A stretch of DNA of 64,000 nt from Solen grandis (GCA_021229015.1 CM037795.1:14655201-14719200); one strand, 5' to 3'. Positions 10,839 through 23,754 are shown, counted from the first letter of the stretch. The notes: generated from the letters alone by a model not told the origin. Program-made: numbers and translations.

Positions 10839-12423
10839 GTAAGATATTTTTATTTCCATCCATGGGCCCTTTCAGGCATAATATAATTACATATAATATT
10901 AAATGCATATAGCACACAACATAAGATTAGAAAACAACTAAAGCTTAAAACACAACAATAGAATGCAACATTGAAAAATAAAAAAATAAACTTTTAAAAT
11001 GACAAAAACTAAAAGAAAATCATATATATGAACAGAATTATGAATCATAATAATCCATATTATCCAACATGCCGAAGTTGTTGGTAGCAAATTATCATGA
11101 TACCAATATATAATGTATATCTTATGATTAATTTGATTTTCTAGTAGAAAGATAAATCAAATGGCTAAACCAATTTGCAGTGTGTAGTCTCCCTTTGATA
11201 ATTTTTAGACCATAAATATAAGACATAAGATATCCACAGAAGTATTCCAATTAGGTCAGATCAAATTAAGATCTTATAACCGTTGTTCAAAATAATAAAC
11301 AATCTTGATCTAGGTAAAAAACACTGATGTATAAAGTTTGCTGTAGCAGATATTGTTTCACTATTCTCACTAGACATTACAAATAAAAATTACTCAGATT
11401 TGGTTAAACTTTCAAAGTGTGCAACAACTTAAGATATATTTAACACAAACAAAATTCTGTCTTTTTCATACAGAGTGCATCTGAAGAGAAAATATTCTTC
11501 AAGTTCTTTTTCATTTAAAAAACAACATTTACAAAGTCTTTCATTATAGAAATATTTCTTTACGACCAGTTTCAGTTTCTAATTTGCACTTATCAGAACT
11601 TGGTAACACAAGATTAACTGCAGGATCTTTAATAATATTTAAATAAGGTTCATACATAAATTGCTTTTTAAATAATGCATAAGTTCATAATTTTCCACTT
11701 TGTTCCTGTTCACAAACATTTAATCTTTCTGTCCATTTCAATTTAAATTAATTTATAGCTTCAATAAAATAACCCTCTTTTTTAACTATACATGAAGTAC
11801 AGTCAATAGTACCCCATATTTCACGTGCATTTAGGAGTATGGGCTTTACAGTGTGGTCAAATACTTTAAAAAACGTTCTTATACTGTTTTTGACATTCAC
11901 AAAATATTTTGATAACTTAAAATAAGCTTTGATAGCAGGTTGTTATATATCCTCTTGACATAAATTAAGCGAACCATTAGAATAAACACAATACTGGGTA
12001 GTTATAAGTAGTTACTTGCTGTAAAAGATGACTCCTGCAGTATATATAATTTGGGATGATTTTGCCTTTCCCAAATGCTAACACCTGAGTTTTCTTAAGA
12101 TTTACAGTTTAACAATTTTTGGTACATATAGTGTATCCATGTACAATTGTAAGCCTTTGGCACTAGTAGAATATAACAAACAATTGACTTTACGCTCGCC
12201 TAATGTAATGGGGTCATGATGTGCCGTAAAAATCCTTGCAACTCATTTTCAAATATTTTGAATAAATTGGGGCTTAAATTGTTCACTTGTCTAACGCCGA
12301 CATGATGAGCTATTTTATCAGTATAGTCTTCTAAATCCTTTCCTTTAAATTTACTTATTCCTATCTCATTACAATTCTTATTCATTACATTGGAAAAAGT
12401 TGTTGAGAATGTGCCCTGTATTT
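10839..12423 (-). pseudogene. Non-LTR retrotransposon 3' part, copy 3
   Basis: This is the same reverse transcriptase remnant as in modules B1 and B2. The best open stretch (12200 to about 12423) reads GTFSTTFSNVMNKNCNEIGI and then HHVGVRQ..NLSPNLFKIFEN. The frame continues a few codons beyond 12423, but that part lies in the inserted DNA. A short deletion near 12168 has removed most of the YSDD region present in the other copies. Confidence 0.72.
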
Positions 12424-13351
12424 CAGGTTTAAAGGTAGCGACATGGTAATGGACAACTATCAAATTTAATGGTTTTGAATAACCTGAGTATAAACTTTAG
12501 TTAGTACAAAAGTTATACCCCTATCTTATGTCAAAGATATCTGTTCTCTGAGTCGACAAAATATAATTAGTACCTTTGTTATTCCCCATATTGCACACAT
12601 TTTTCGAAAATTTCGGACAGCGATATCTAAGTCATTTTTTCACTAAATAACTTCGTTTTTGTATTAAACTGTATCTATACAAATGAATAGTGATCCGTGT
12701 CTCAAATTTCTTTTAAATTTTTCTGTTAAAGATATTTAACTTAACTTTTTTTTCGCTTCGAAACACGCCGCTCGTCAATTAATTAGCCATTGTAACAAAA
12801 CTAAAACAATTATCGAAAAATTGGGGACACGGATCACTAGACGGATCAAAGACCTTCCGACAAACAAAAAACGCTTTGAAATCGGACAATAATCAACTTT
12901 GTAATCACTGTCCAAACACCCCACTACAAGCTAATTCCAGTTTTGTGGAAAATTAGCTTGAAAGATAAAACGATCAAAATGTGCTAATTAAAATGGGATT
13001 ATCGCAAAACTGTTCAGCCTTAATTAAATTCTTTTTGCTCAGTAGTTTAGCTGTTTGATACATCGTCCATTATTCACTCTTTCCGAACATATAAGTACTT
13101 AAACTTTTGGTTTACATCCCATAAAGTCATTAGTGTCATAGTGCACAGAGCATATGACACACACAAGTCACGTGACTACCTTCAAGCGTCGAGATTAGGG
13201 GCCCCACACGGGGAAAATAATGGATACCGAAGCCGCACTAAGCCGAACAGTCGTAGGGGCAGGGTAGATTGAAATGTGTTTTTTGCATTTATTAATTACA
13301 TTACCGTATTTTATTATTTGTATTATGCCTGTTTCAATATGATACATAATT

Positions 13352-13450
13352 AGGGTTTTGGTTAAGGTGCGACATTGGGTAATAACGGTAAAATGCACCA
13401 AAATGGGTTTTTAACGGAATAAAATTCCCTCACCCCTTTATGATCTTTCA
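13352..13450 (+). repeat. Inverted repeat partner of 18110-18207
   Basis: The stretch containing GTGCGACATTGGGTAATAAC and AAAATGGGTTTTTAACGG reappears as its reverse complement near the right end of the insertion. The identity is blurred by consensus errors there. Both copies end at a TGATCT motif. Confidence 0.6.
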
Positions 13451-14047
13451 ACCAGTCATTACCATTGTATCTTTTCAATAGGAATTAATAAAACTCAACA
13501 TCTTAAATATTTGTCCTTTTATTTGAATATCGAAATGAACTTCTTTTTTTTTTCATTACACTTTATCAGTACAATTGTTTCCAAATTTACATTAAGAGAA
13601 ATATATGAATTTTTTTCGTTCTTGAGAATGTTATATTGATTTTTAACCTGCAATTGTTGGTTCGATTAAACTTTCGCGAAAATAAGGCTTTTGTATTATT
13701 TCATCTATTGTCTTTTACGTTGTACATCTTAAAAAATAATAATGATAATTAACATCAACATTAAAATAAAATGATTGATTTTTTAAATTACTTTATGGGC
13801 ATGGTCCGTAATAGTTTGTCGAAAAGGCCTTTGTCATTGTAAAATTATTGCGCGTGTATGACGGCTACACGCGGTCTCTTAGAGGGCCCCAAAAAGTAAC
13901 AAATTAGAGGCCCGTTAGTTGTCAACATGTAGCAGTTACACTGGGGACAGGAAGTCTATTACGTAATATACTAGGTGACAGCTCGGGCCCCCAACTTTCT
14001 CTTTTTATTTCTTTTATTTCCCATATTTACTTCAAGTGATAATAAAC

Positions 14048-14322
14048 ATTAAAGGAATACGCTCGGCTGAAATGAAAATTTAACCATCAACAAACCTTTT
14101 AGTGTAGATCACTTTGACATGACTTTCATTTTTATACACGCTATATTTGTGAAGATATAACTGTTTAAAGTTTGTGATTTCGATCGGCTATGGCCGCCGC
14201 CATCTTTGTTCATTTTTTACCTTTCTGTTGGCGTCACTAATAACCATTGAACCATATCCCGATCGTTGAGTTCGATTAATATGGGTTGTTATAAAAGCAT
14301 TAAAGGAATACGCTCGGCTGAT
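14048..14322. repeat. Direct repeat of ATTAAAGGAATACGCTCGGC
   Basis: A 23-base block (CATTAAAGGAATACGCTCGG plus CTGA) occurs at about 14049 and again at about 14299. Downstream of the second copy, about 70 bases (motif GATATTGATGTAAATAAAcC) recur inverted at 17812-17890. This marks one end of an element with inverted termini that surrounds the non-LTR remnant. Confidence 0.55.
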
Positions 14323-14400
14323 TACAAATAGGTTTCAACTGAAAGATATTGATGTAAATAAACCAATTAAATTTCTCATTTCATTGAATCAATCGTAATA

Positions 14401-16400
14401 AGTACAAGTACAAGTACAAATATTTTATTGCTTTAAACATATACATATTTATAGCAATTTCAAAAACAAATTCAAATAAAGGACATGATTTTACAGGAGC
14501 TATAACATCATACAGTCCAAAATTAAATATTCACTTTTATATTAAGTCTTACAGATGTGTATCGTATATTACACTTTTTTGGAGATTTGCATAATTTTAT
14601 ATACTTAGATAAATTAATGATAATATTTCGAGATGTTGAACTCATTAAATTAGTAAATTTTTGTTTTGTTGGCCATGTATAATAGTAACGTTTAATATAA
14701 ATTGATCTAAGTGTAGAATATTTCGGACAAATAAGTAAAAGTGATATTCCGTTTCCAATTGCCTGAGTTAGAATTTTGGCAAATTCTATTGTTTCTATAA
14801 ATATTAGTATGCGACCTTGTTCTATTGCTAAGTTATGTGATGATGTACGAAATTTTGCTAACGCTATCCTAAAATTTGTTACAGTAAGTATGTCTAAATA
14901 GTTTTCGAAGTTAAAAGTGAACTTAAATAAACAGTATGTATCAAGTCGACTCGAGTTATTTATCGATGAATACCAAGTTTGTATGTATATATCTAATAAT
15001 CTTGTTTAATATAGTTAAAATTAATAGGCATATTAAACTGGTTTTCCCCTAGAAAAAATAGCCCTGATTGATTTAAAATAGTTTTTATATGAAATGCCCA
15101 ATTATTACCATTATATGTCAGTCCATTTCAGTATCTGTTTTTAACATAAAATAGGTTTTAAATAATATGGTTCTTTCACTTAAGGTGAGAAGTTTAGTCC
15201 AGTTTTTAAGAAGAAGTAGTTTTCTATGTAAAAACTTTGGTTACGACCCAATTCAAATAAAGCATTTTAGTTGGTTGATGTTTAACTCCAAGTAATCTTC
15301 TACAAAATTTAGAGAATAAGTTTTATATTTGGGTTTTGGTGATCCCCCATTTCAGAAAGAATATTGAGAATAGGAAGAACAAGAGAATCAAACAATTTTA
15401 CTTTGGGTTTGGGGAAAGTTCAATTTGTTGTTGACAATAAAGGGTTATGAAACGAAAATGAAGCATCGGCTATTCCCGCTGTGTGCGATTCCAATTACCT
15501 TTTTTAAATAGATAGACCCCCAAATATTAAATGATTCTAAAATTTTAAAAGTTTTGTATTTTTAAGAAAAAAATTATAGTGGCTACGCTTACCGTTTTAA
15601 AAATCATTACTTTTGTTTTCTTAACATTAATTTTTAAATTTTCCCAGATATTCGTATTGCTCTATATCTTTTAAATATTGATTGTAACATTCGGGATCTT
15701 GTGTGAAAACAACAGATATCAGCAAATAGTAATAAAAAAATTGTACTCTTCAACAGTTAATAAACCATTTAATTTAATTTAAAAATTTTCCCTTAAAAAT
15801 CTTTTAAAATAAATAGACACAAAATCTGTGATAGGATCCCCTTTGCTTTACCCAATTTTAGAATGTATATGATTAGATTTCATAGAATTGTATTTATGAA
15901 TGTTTGACATTTATATACATGGATTTTTTCATTGGTAATTTTGTCTTTTTCTTCATCTAAAGTTTTCCCCATAAAAAAGTCTGCCCAATACGGTCAAACA
16001 TTTTCTCCCAGTCTAGGAATGCTACATAAAGTTTTCTTTTAGACGATAATGTTTTTGTTATGTTGCTGCAATATAAAAAATACAGTCTGTTGTTGTTTTG
16101 TTTTTTTTGAAATCCAAACTGATTGCTATAAATTTACCTATTTATCAGCCCATTTTTTTTAAAGATTTACTAATAATTTGGGTATATTTTTGAGAGAAGT
16201 TATTCAGAGTGTTTCCTCATAATTTTTACCCCTGAGAGCCCCCCTTTAAAAATTTGGTTTAAAAGATACCCTCTCCCCAATTGCAGGAAAAATTCCATCT
16301 TAAAAATTTTGTTAAAAAAGAAAACTAAAAAAGGTGAGATTATATCAAAAGAGTGTTTAAAATTAGCTAAAAAAATGTCATTTTCCCGGGGAAAGAATTG
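14401..16400 (-). pseudogene. Second non-LTR retrotransposon remnant (CR1-like)
   Basis: The minus strand shows a second, unrelated reverse transcriptase. The visible landmarks are LDWEKMFDRIGQTFLWGK (about 15965-16020, the family's DYEKAFDR block), GKAKGDPITDF (the GxxQGDPLSP block, about 15815-15855) and FLLLFAD followed by DISVVFTQDPECYNQYLKDI (the FADD loop with one Asp codon lost and a frameshift, about 15660-15750). The probable 3' end near 14401 carries short ACAAGT repeats. The reading frame is broken many times. Part of the damage may be consensus error, because this stretch lies at the start of the low-quality zone. It is not the same family as the remnants in module B. Confidence 0.62.
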
Positions 16401-17811
16401 TAAGTTAAAGGGCGTCTATTTAAACCAATTTGCTCCCGTATTTTTTATTTTATAATACATCTTTGTCTTTTTTGTGAAAAGCTTGCAAATGCGGTTATTT
16501 AAAAGTTGTGTGGGGGTTTAAAAAGATTGGATAAGAAAACCTGGCAAAACTTTTTAACAGACTAAGCTCATATAAAATCGCACCTAGGGCCATAAAACAC
16601 GGCCCTAAAACGAAGCGTGCGACCCAGTCACCCGTCAACAGACAATTGAGGCACGTTTTACTGAAACGGACTGTAGAGTATAATCTCACCACAAACATAC
16701 TAAAAGCATTATAAAATATGAAAGAAAAGTGTTAATCCACGTTTTTATTTTTAATCTAATTAGCTATTTTAGGAAAAAGTCTGTTTAATAAATTATATAA
16801 GTAAAAAATTCGTATCGCAATGAGCTCATGTTAGTTGTATAAGAAAGTAGTAGATAATTTACATTATTTTGCTAAATTGCGAGCAAATTAGGTGTGTTTA
16901 AACATAAATTTCAACACGGTGTCCCTTTGATTTTGTCTCTATAGATTTCACAGTTACCCTCATTGAAATTAGATTTCTACTTTCATGTTTTTCCGCCCCC
17001 TTTTTTATATTTATATGTTTGACTAAAAAACTGTTTAAAAATTGTTTTATAAATTTCTGTAAAGATTTGCGCAAATTTAAAATTTGCGATGTTTGTGGAA
17101 AATGATAAATGATTTTCGTGACAAGGGGTATTGACTTTAGTTATGGTTCGATCACTATAGCAGGAAGTTTAATAAAGTTTTTGAGATTTTTCTTAAAATG
17201 GAGTGTATATTCTTTCGACTTTGGCCGAATATACTGAGGGAAAAGCTGCAACTGTTCAAAGCAATGAGTAGGGAGGAGAAATATTTATGTGCTGGGGGCT
17301 TTTGTCGTGTGATAACTGTGTTATGATGCCATCCAATATGGAAAATGTATGTTGCAAATCGAGGACTTGGTTGTTGGAAATTTAGAGAATTACGTGCTTT
17401 ACGGACCATCGGATTTTACACCTTAGTTTGAATGATTCTGTTTTAGAATTTGCTTCTTACCATTTGGATACAAAGGTCATAGGACGGGGGCCCAGACTTT
17501 CACCACGGTAAGAAAACAATAAAATGATCTAGTTTAATCTTTTAAAAATATATTTTCATCATATTAAAATAAAATTACACTTAAAATGTCCTTTAAGTAA
17601 TTATAATTACTTTTTGCCTTCCGATTCTTTTTGGGGTAAATTTTCTCCACAACACAGAAATTTTCCCTTCTTATTTCAATGTATGTACGCAACCGGATGT
17701 GTCTGTGCGTCAGATTGTTAAAAAAAAAGTCTGCGAGACCAGAGACGTAAAAAATGTCTGGCCCATGTCTCGGAGCAAATTGGGTAAATGACTTTTTAAT
17801 TGCAATTTCTT

Positions 17812-17925
17812 CTTTTACGATTGATTAAATGAAATGGAAATTAAAATTTGGGTTTTATTTACATCAATATCTTTAAATTTAAAAACCTAGTTGTTTCACC
17901 CGGGTTTTCCCTTTAACCTGTGCTA
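17812..17925 (-). repeat. Inverted partner of 14300-14402
   Basis: The reverse complement contains GATATTGATGTAAATAAAAC and TTTCATTTAATCAATCGTAA, matching 14340-14400 in inverted orientation. Before it, TTAAAGG…GGGTGA is a degraded form of the CATTAAAGGAATACGC end. This supports a TIR element of about 3.6 kb spanning 14300-17925. Confidence 0.5.
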
Positions 17926-18207
17926 TGTAATGTGTTATTTGACAAAGACAAATAATATCTTCCCTAGGTATAAACTGATTTCCTTACACGGGCCCCTCTG
18001 AAATCCCCGCCTACTCGAGTCCGTGATCGAAATAGCGGACTGCTTTTTCGGCTATATGGGATCTGGTTTTCGGGCCATAAATCGCATATTTTAAAGTGAA
18101 TATTGGATTTTTGTTTTCACAGATCATTAAAAGAGGGTGGAAAGTATTTTTTTCCTTTAAAAACCCATTTTTAGCATTTTACCTTTTATTCCCCAATGTC
18201 GCTCCTT

Positions 18208-19636
18208 TACTGTTTTAGTTTCCTTGTAACATCTTTACAGAAGGATTTCCCCGGGAACCACTTCATGTGCATACCCCTCATCCCTTTACCGAATCTAATC
18301 CAACTCCGTTTTCAAAAATAAGCAAATAAAATGGATATTTCAATCCCTTTTCATTATTTTTTTGTACTGAAATATATTGTAATTTATAAGGAAAAGATTT
18401 TTTTCCAATTTTAGAAAAACATTTATTCCGACTGAATCCATTTTTTCGAAGAAATAGTCTTTTATTTCGAAAATATTTTTTTAAATAAATTTCGCACTTT
18501 TCTCCTTAAAAATGCAAAAATCTGTTATACAAATTTCCTTTATAATTTGTTTATTGTACAAATTTCCTTAACTCTGAACATAAGGTATAAAGAAAATTGT
18601 ATTACAATTTTTTTAGAAAATCGTATTCAAATTACTCGAACTCATCGTATTGTGTGGTCAAACCGGAAGTGGATTTCTTATGATTTTTTTTTCTTTGAAA
18701 AAACCAAAATAAAAACCTGTCATGTGTTGTTCATTGCGTAAAATAAAAAAATGTGTGAAGAAATAAAAAAAGTATATTTTTTTGGTTTTTTCTAAATGAA
18801 TTCCCAAAAATTTACCCCCTTTTGGGTAATTACTCTTACGGTAACAACTGGGAAAGCGGTGCTACGTAAGGTTTTTCCCAGTTTGGGTGAAACCCAGCGT
18901 TTTTTTTGGTAAAACATTTTGCTAATTATCAACGAAATCTAAAAGGATTTTAAATAAAAGGTTTTAAAGTCTTTTCTGAACTAGTTGTGACAATCAATTG
19001 TATTATATTGTGATTTAAATGTATATTTTATTTTTTTTTTTTGGACTTTCTATCAACTCTCAGGGTTTTCTGCGCGCGCCATTTTCATTGCATATGATTT
19101 TCTTGTAAAATGAGAAAAAAGATGTGGTTGTAATGGTTTTATTTAATAGACATTCGTTTTTAAAATGTACTTTTTCATCTAAAGAAGAAATGAACTTTTT
19201 ATTGAGACACCCTCCCAAACGATTTAAATCGCCATCATTATCATACGCATGCAGACGACTTTGTAAAGATTTTTAAGTTGGAGGATTATGAGAGGTTTTA
19301 AACTCTTTTATAAGAATAATAACTAGAATAAATTTGATTTTTCACAAGCTAAATCAATACACAATCAAGTCCGTTCATCTGCTACTTGTGTCAATATTTT
19401 TTTCAACATGAATTTCTAACTTTTACTAGTGGACCCGTGTAATTGAGAGAGGGTTGTTTCAAAAGCGTTATTAACAGTTTATATGAAGAAATTACACAGA
19501 ACAGTACTGTAGTCAATATCTAGCATGTTTTCAGTCTCATTTCATGATTATTACATTAATGATCTTATTTATATCCACAGCAAACTAATTTCTAATAATT
19601 TTTTTTTGCTATTTTGTGACATAATCTTAACCGTGA
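18208..19636. repeat. Duplicated module B, copy 3, right part (error-rich)
   Basis: This resumes module B at the position equivalent to about 3459 of copy 1 and continues to its end. Many differences are base changes or insertions that lengthen homopolymers, for example GGATTTCCCCGGGAACC against GGAGTTCCACGGAACC. No gene was seen. Confidence 0.82.
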
Positions 19637-20122
19637 CTTTTCATCTTGAAGAATAACCAAATTTGACAATTCATTCTATGCATGTTTTCTTAATCTTAAT
19701 CTAGATGTTTTACCTACTGGAAAATTAATAGGAATTTGTATGAATGAACATTCCTTTTTTTTTTTTTTCATTTTTCACACTTTCCATAGAAATTATTCTG
19801 CACAAGTCTATAAAAATGAAAAGAAAAAAAAAAAAAAAAAAAATTCTTCAAATAAAAACATGCATATGTATATTATTTACTAAATGTAGAAGAGAAATTT
19901 AAACCAAAATGAGTGATCCTGAAAAAAAAGTTTCAAGACAAGAATGCTTATGCAATTAGAACGCTCCGCTTATTCTGGCTTCTTTAAATGTTAAATTCTC
20001 TCTTAATAAACACTAACTATAACGTCCCAAATCAGGAAAAAATCAAAATGACCGCCGACTTTTTCTATGTCGACGTTGAGGGACTATATTGAGTCGTTTA
20101 GGTGTCGTTACGTTTGAAAGAA
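19637..20122. repeat. Duplicated module C, copy 2
   Basis: This matches 8510-8999 with scattered indels, including expanded A and T runs. No coding content was recognised. Confidence 0.82.
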
Positions 20123-21360
20123 TTGATGCGGTGGGAATCCTACTGTTAAGAACTTTTTAAAAACATTTTTTTTTAATGTGCAGGTTTGGGTCCCCCTAAA
20201 AAATTATGTAACATGTGACCTTGTTTATTTTTTTAAATAAAGTATAGGGGAAAGGCCTTTAACTAATTTTGCTAGAACTTGTGTCCCGACCCCTTTTCCC
20301 AAAGTTTAATTTGAAATAAAATATTTTTAAAAACTATTTAAAAAAGCCCCATTTCTTTCAATGTTTTTCTTTTAAACAATAAGAGTAGGGGGGAAAAAAA
20401 TTGTATCATTTTCCCACTACAAAAACCCCGTCATAAAATGTTTTTATTCCGGGCATGTTTTTTTTTTACACGGCGGGGGAATTCAAACTGTTATCTCCGA
20501 GTTTTGTGCATTCTTTGTCGATTTTTGTTTAGTGGAGATATTTGATTTTTAAACGTGCCCCCGAATATATTTCCAGAAAAAAATTATTTTTAAAAACCAC
20601 AGGAATCTGAATTTCTGTCAAAAAAAAACAAGAACTTCAAATCCTGTCTTAAAACCCTGTGATTCGTGTGTTTTTGGCAAAATTTGGGAAGAGCTCAAAT
20701 TTGTTTGGGGTTAAACGGGCGGGAAAAGGACAAAGTTGGATTTGTAGAAGTCAAAATGTTGGAGTTATTTCTGTGTTGAGTCTGGCAAATGGGGCTATTA
20801 TTATTTAAAAAAAGGGGGTGTTTTTATGTCCTTTTTATTTGCATGTTTTGGTTTGCTGGAACATTACTTTCTGAGGGTTTTCTGTATGAGATTTTTGCGT
20901 GCGCAATCTTTGAAAGCTTTTTGGTGGGGAAAACCCCGCTGTGATCCCCAATCTCTTAAATTATCGAGGAAAGGGTTTGTTTTGGCCAATTGGTTGACGT
21001 TTAAATCATTGGTCGTTTTCTTTCTCTTCTTTGTTTTGTGTGAGTGGTTTAAAGTAAAACGGATGCGATGGGTCCCAATAATCAGCGGGGTTTTTTTGGG
21101 ATGCGTAGAATTTATAAATATTGACGGAGCCCCTTGTGGGAAACATCTTCATTTGGCCACATTTTCGGTGTCACAGTTTCGAACATCACGGGGAGTACTA
21201 CCTTGTCTCGTTTTGGATTGTCTTTTTTTAAAAATTCGTGTATTTTTGGGCCCCAAATTCATGGGCACAAAATTTAACTTTTCACCAACACATTTCTCTA
21301 TGCTCTTTTTACTCCCCTTAATGGGAAATTTTTACTGTGTTAAAAACACAAATGTTAATG
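20123..21360. repeat. Duplicated module A, copy 3 (error-rich)
   Basis: This matches module A up to about 21350 and then diverges into unrelated sequence. A degraded left 30-bp repeat lies at 20405-20440. The long plus-strand frame 20826-21374 is antisense to the recombinase remnant and arises from the errors. Confidence 0.8.
20610..21330 (-). pseudogene. Crypton-type tyrosine recombinase, decayed, copy 3
   Basis: This is positionally and sequence equivalent to the minus-strand remnants at 479-1190 and 9495-10196. The DNA encoding the VNNNS block (plus strand GGGCTATTATTATTT, about 20787) is unchanged, so the Tyr-to-Asn state is shared by all three copies. The rest is too noisy to read in one frame. 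Confidence 0.6.
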
Positions 21361-23754
21361 AAACTTTCTGGTGAAGGGGTTTGCCCCCTTAACTGTTCGA
21401 TTTCTGTTTTGGATATCAGTTGATTTGTTAGGTCGATTTCCAAGACCGTCTTTTTTCAGTTATTTCTGATTTGCATGAAAAGGTGTTCTCATTTTAGCAA
21501 AACTCGATGCCCTAAATTATAAATACCCCGTGTTTTTTTTTCAAAAAAAATTGTCTCTCGAAACTACCTAAAAATGCACAAAGGGAGACGGGCTCATAAT
21601 TGGATCCTTAGTTTTTCGTAAGCTTATAAAAAAACTTACAGAGGAATTGCAAAATTTCCGGGAATTTCAGGGGGTTTCATTGTGCTAAATTAGGAAATTT
21701 TTTAGAATTTTCGGGTTTTATTTAGGTTTTTGGGGCTGTATTTTTGCTCCGCTGTTATATATTATGCTATCTTTACCCGTTTCTTTTAATTTTCATAAAC
21801 TTAAAGATTTTCGTCGTCGCAAGACGGGGAAAATTTTTGGGGCAGTAACCCGAGTTAATTGTGTGTTCAATGGGCTTTCCCCAATATCGGTACCCGCAAT
21901 TAAAACAGTTTATATGTCCCTGCCGTGGAACTGCATTGCTTAAATATAGTGGGATTCCCTTTGTAAACAAGGAAACCGTTTGCGTCGAGTGCCCCCTTTG
22001 GTTAAAAAAGGGTCAGTATGTTTTTAAACACACCCAGGTGACTAATAATGTCATTTAAATTTGGCCTAAAAAATTATGTGTAACGTGTTAAATATAAAAA
22101 AAAACGTTTTTTGGTTATACGACACCGAAAACCGTTCTTTAAAAAATGTTGTCATATGATAAAAGTATGTTGTGGTTGCTTGAATCTCGAATTATCTTCA
22201 TGAGCATCGGTAAATAGAGAGGATTCTTGGTTTTTAAGTCCCTTTCCTGTCCGTAGGGGACTTTTGATATTACCTTATGTCTAAAAATCCCTCTCCCTAT
22301 CTCTCTATTTTATTCTCCTTTTTGTCCTCCCATGAAAAATTTTATAATATTTTGTTGGAATTCCCAAGTTTTGGATTAAAGATAAAAAATGATTGTGTAG
22401 AATGGTATCCTATATCTGTCCCAAGTAGACATAGTATCTAAATGGGTGAAAAACTGTTGGCGGGACTTTCAACTCAATAAATAACCCAAAAAATGTTTTT
22501 GTGATACTTTTACGTGTTTTTAATATCGGAGAGGTTTATACGTATCGTTATTCCCCAAAATTATTACCCAAACAGAATCTCCAAAATTAAAAAAATCATG
22601 CAATTTTTTCCCGATGTTTTTTGGTTTTAACAGCAATTTGATAAACAAGAAGAACATTTAATCATTTGCAGCTATATTTGGACCCGAGGGCAAGTTTAAA
22701 AAGCTACCGTGTGTCAAGGGTGCTCAGTGCTTTGCCCGACAAGGAGCGGCTTTTGCAGATCGGATTTTAGCACTACTGCAGTTCACTTAGAACAAATTTA
22801 CTGTACACAAACTTCTTTCGGGTCATACCATCTGACCGGGGTTTCCGACAAAGGTAAAAGGTTTGAATTGCCCCATAACGGCAAATTATTTCCTTAAGAG
22901 GTGCTCTTTAACGGGGGGGGGGGGGGGCTCTTTAACGGGGGGGGGGGAGGCGGCTAAATTTATTTTTGAAACTTAATTATATTTATTGATTGCCGTGGAT
23001 ATCATCCCAATACACTGGGATGATTTTTATTTTATATATTATTATTTTTTATTTTAATTATATTTCCTATTGGATAAATGAAGTATATTTTTTTATCTCG
23101 TGAATGTGCCAAGTGACCGTTATCTCACTTTGTGGGAAATTTTATCTACACCTTTCGTACCAGAAAACTACCTTCTAAAATACGAAGTTGGGGCCCCCTT
23201 TAGACCCAGTTTCAGTTAAAATACCTGTAATGGTTCCGCTACATCTTAACCTTCCTTTCCAAGATAACCAATTTCCCCAATGAAACATTGAAAGGCCTGA
23301 GGTTCAAAATTTTATCGGAATTTAACAAAGGACTCCAGTCGATATTTTGCCGGGTGACCGTTCCCAAAGCGGTAAAATGTTGTTATATCTCTTTTCATGT
23401 ATTTTGTGTATTTAAAATATTTCTATTTTATGTCCTGTTTTCAATGTCATTTTACACATTTCATTTCAACTTCTTCTTGAGTTTATTTTTATATAATTAT
23501 TGGAGATTTGTTCCTGTCTTAATCATCTTGCGTACATACAATGTCGGGGTTTGGGAAAATACTGCCTTCGACTACATATGGCAAAACTACATAGTTTTCT
23601 TTAAATGCTTCATTAAAATGGTTTTTTATGAAAACATTTTTATTTAAGATGAAGGGCATGTTTAGGCGCTGTTGAAATTCATTTTGAAACGATTTAAATG
23701 GGCATATTTTGCGGGCTTTTATCAGTTGCAAATACGGAAAAGGAGTTTTTTGGT
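21361..23754. other. Unassigned error-rich region left of the gap
   Basis: No gene is supported here. A SINE tail fragment lies at 22395-22485. G runs sit at about 22913-22927 and 22939-22947. Reading frames up to 119 residues (23288-23647) show no recognisable domain and are AT-rich translations. Base quality is poor, with homopolymer-like runs throughout. Confidence 0.6.
22395..22485 (+). repeat. SINE family 2 tail fragment
   Basis: TATATCTGTCCCAAGTAGAC followed by an AAATG…CTGTTGGCGGGA.. stretch matches the tail of the SINEs at 44822, 49378 and 62275 (TATCTGTCTCAAGTAGAC, AAATGACTGAAATACTGTC). Confidence 0.6.

Larger units (their letters stand above)
10298..12423. repeat. Duplicated module B, copy 3, left part
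   Basis: This matches module B from its start to about position 3455 of copy 1, then breaks at TTTAA/AGGTAGCGACATGG. The remainder of module B resumes at 18208. A 5.8-kb insertion therefore splits this copy. Confidence 0.85.
12424..18207. mobile_element. 5.8-kb insertion with inverted ends splitting module B3
   Basis: Module B3 is interrupted at a TTAA. The left end reads AGGTAGCGACATGG. The right end, reverse complemented, reads AGCGACATTGGGG. A further copy of this end (AAGGTGCGACATTGGGTAAT) lies inside at about 13357-13376. Together with the adjacent TTAA this suggests one or two nested piggyBac-type (TTAA-targeting) elements. The right junction sits in error-rich sequence (CGCTCCTTTACTG), so a second TTAA cannot be shown. 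No transposase was recognised. The interior holds a second non-LTR remnant (14401-16400). Confidence 0.5.

Noticed and set aside
20826..21374. Longest open frame in the window (182 codons, plus strand)
   Set aside because: It is antisense to the third recombinase remnant and exists only because homopolymer errors remove the stops present in the matching parts of copies 1 and 2.
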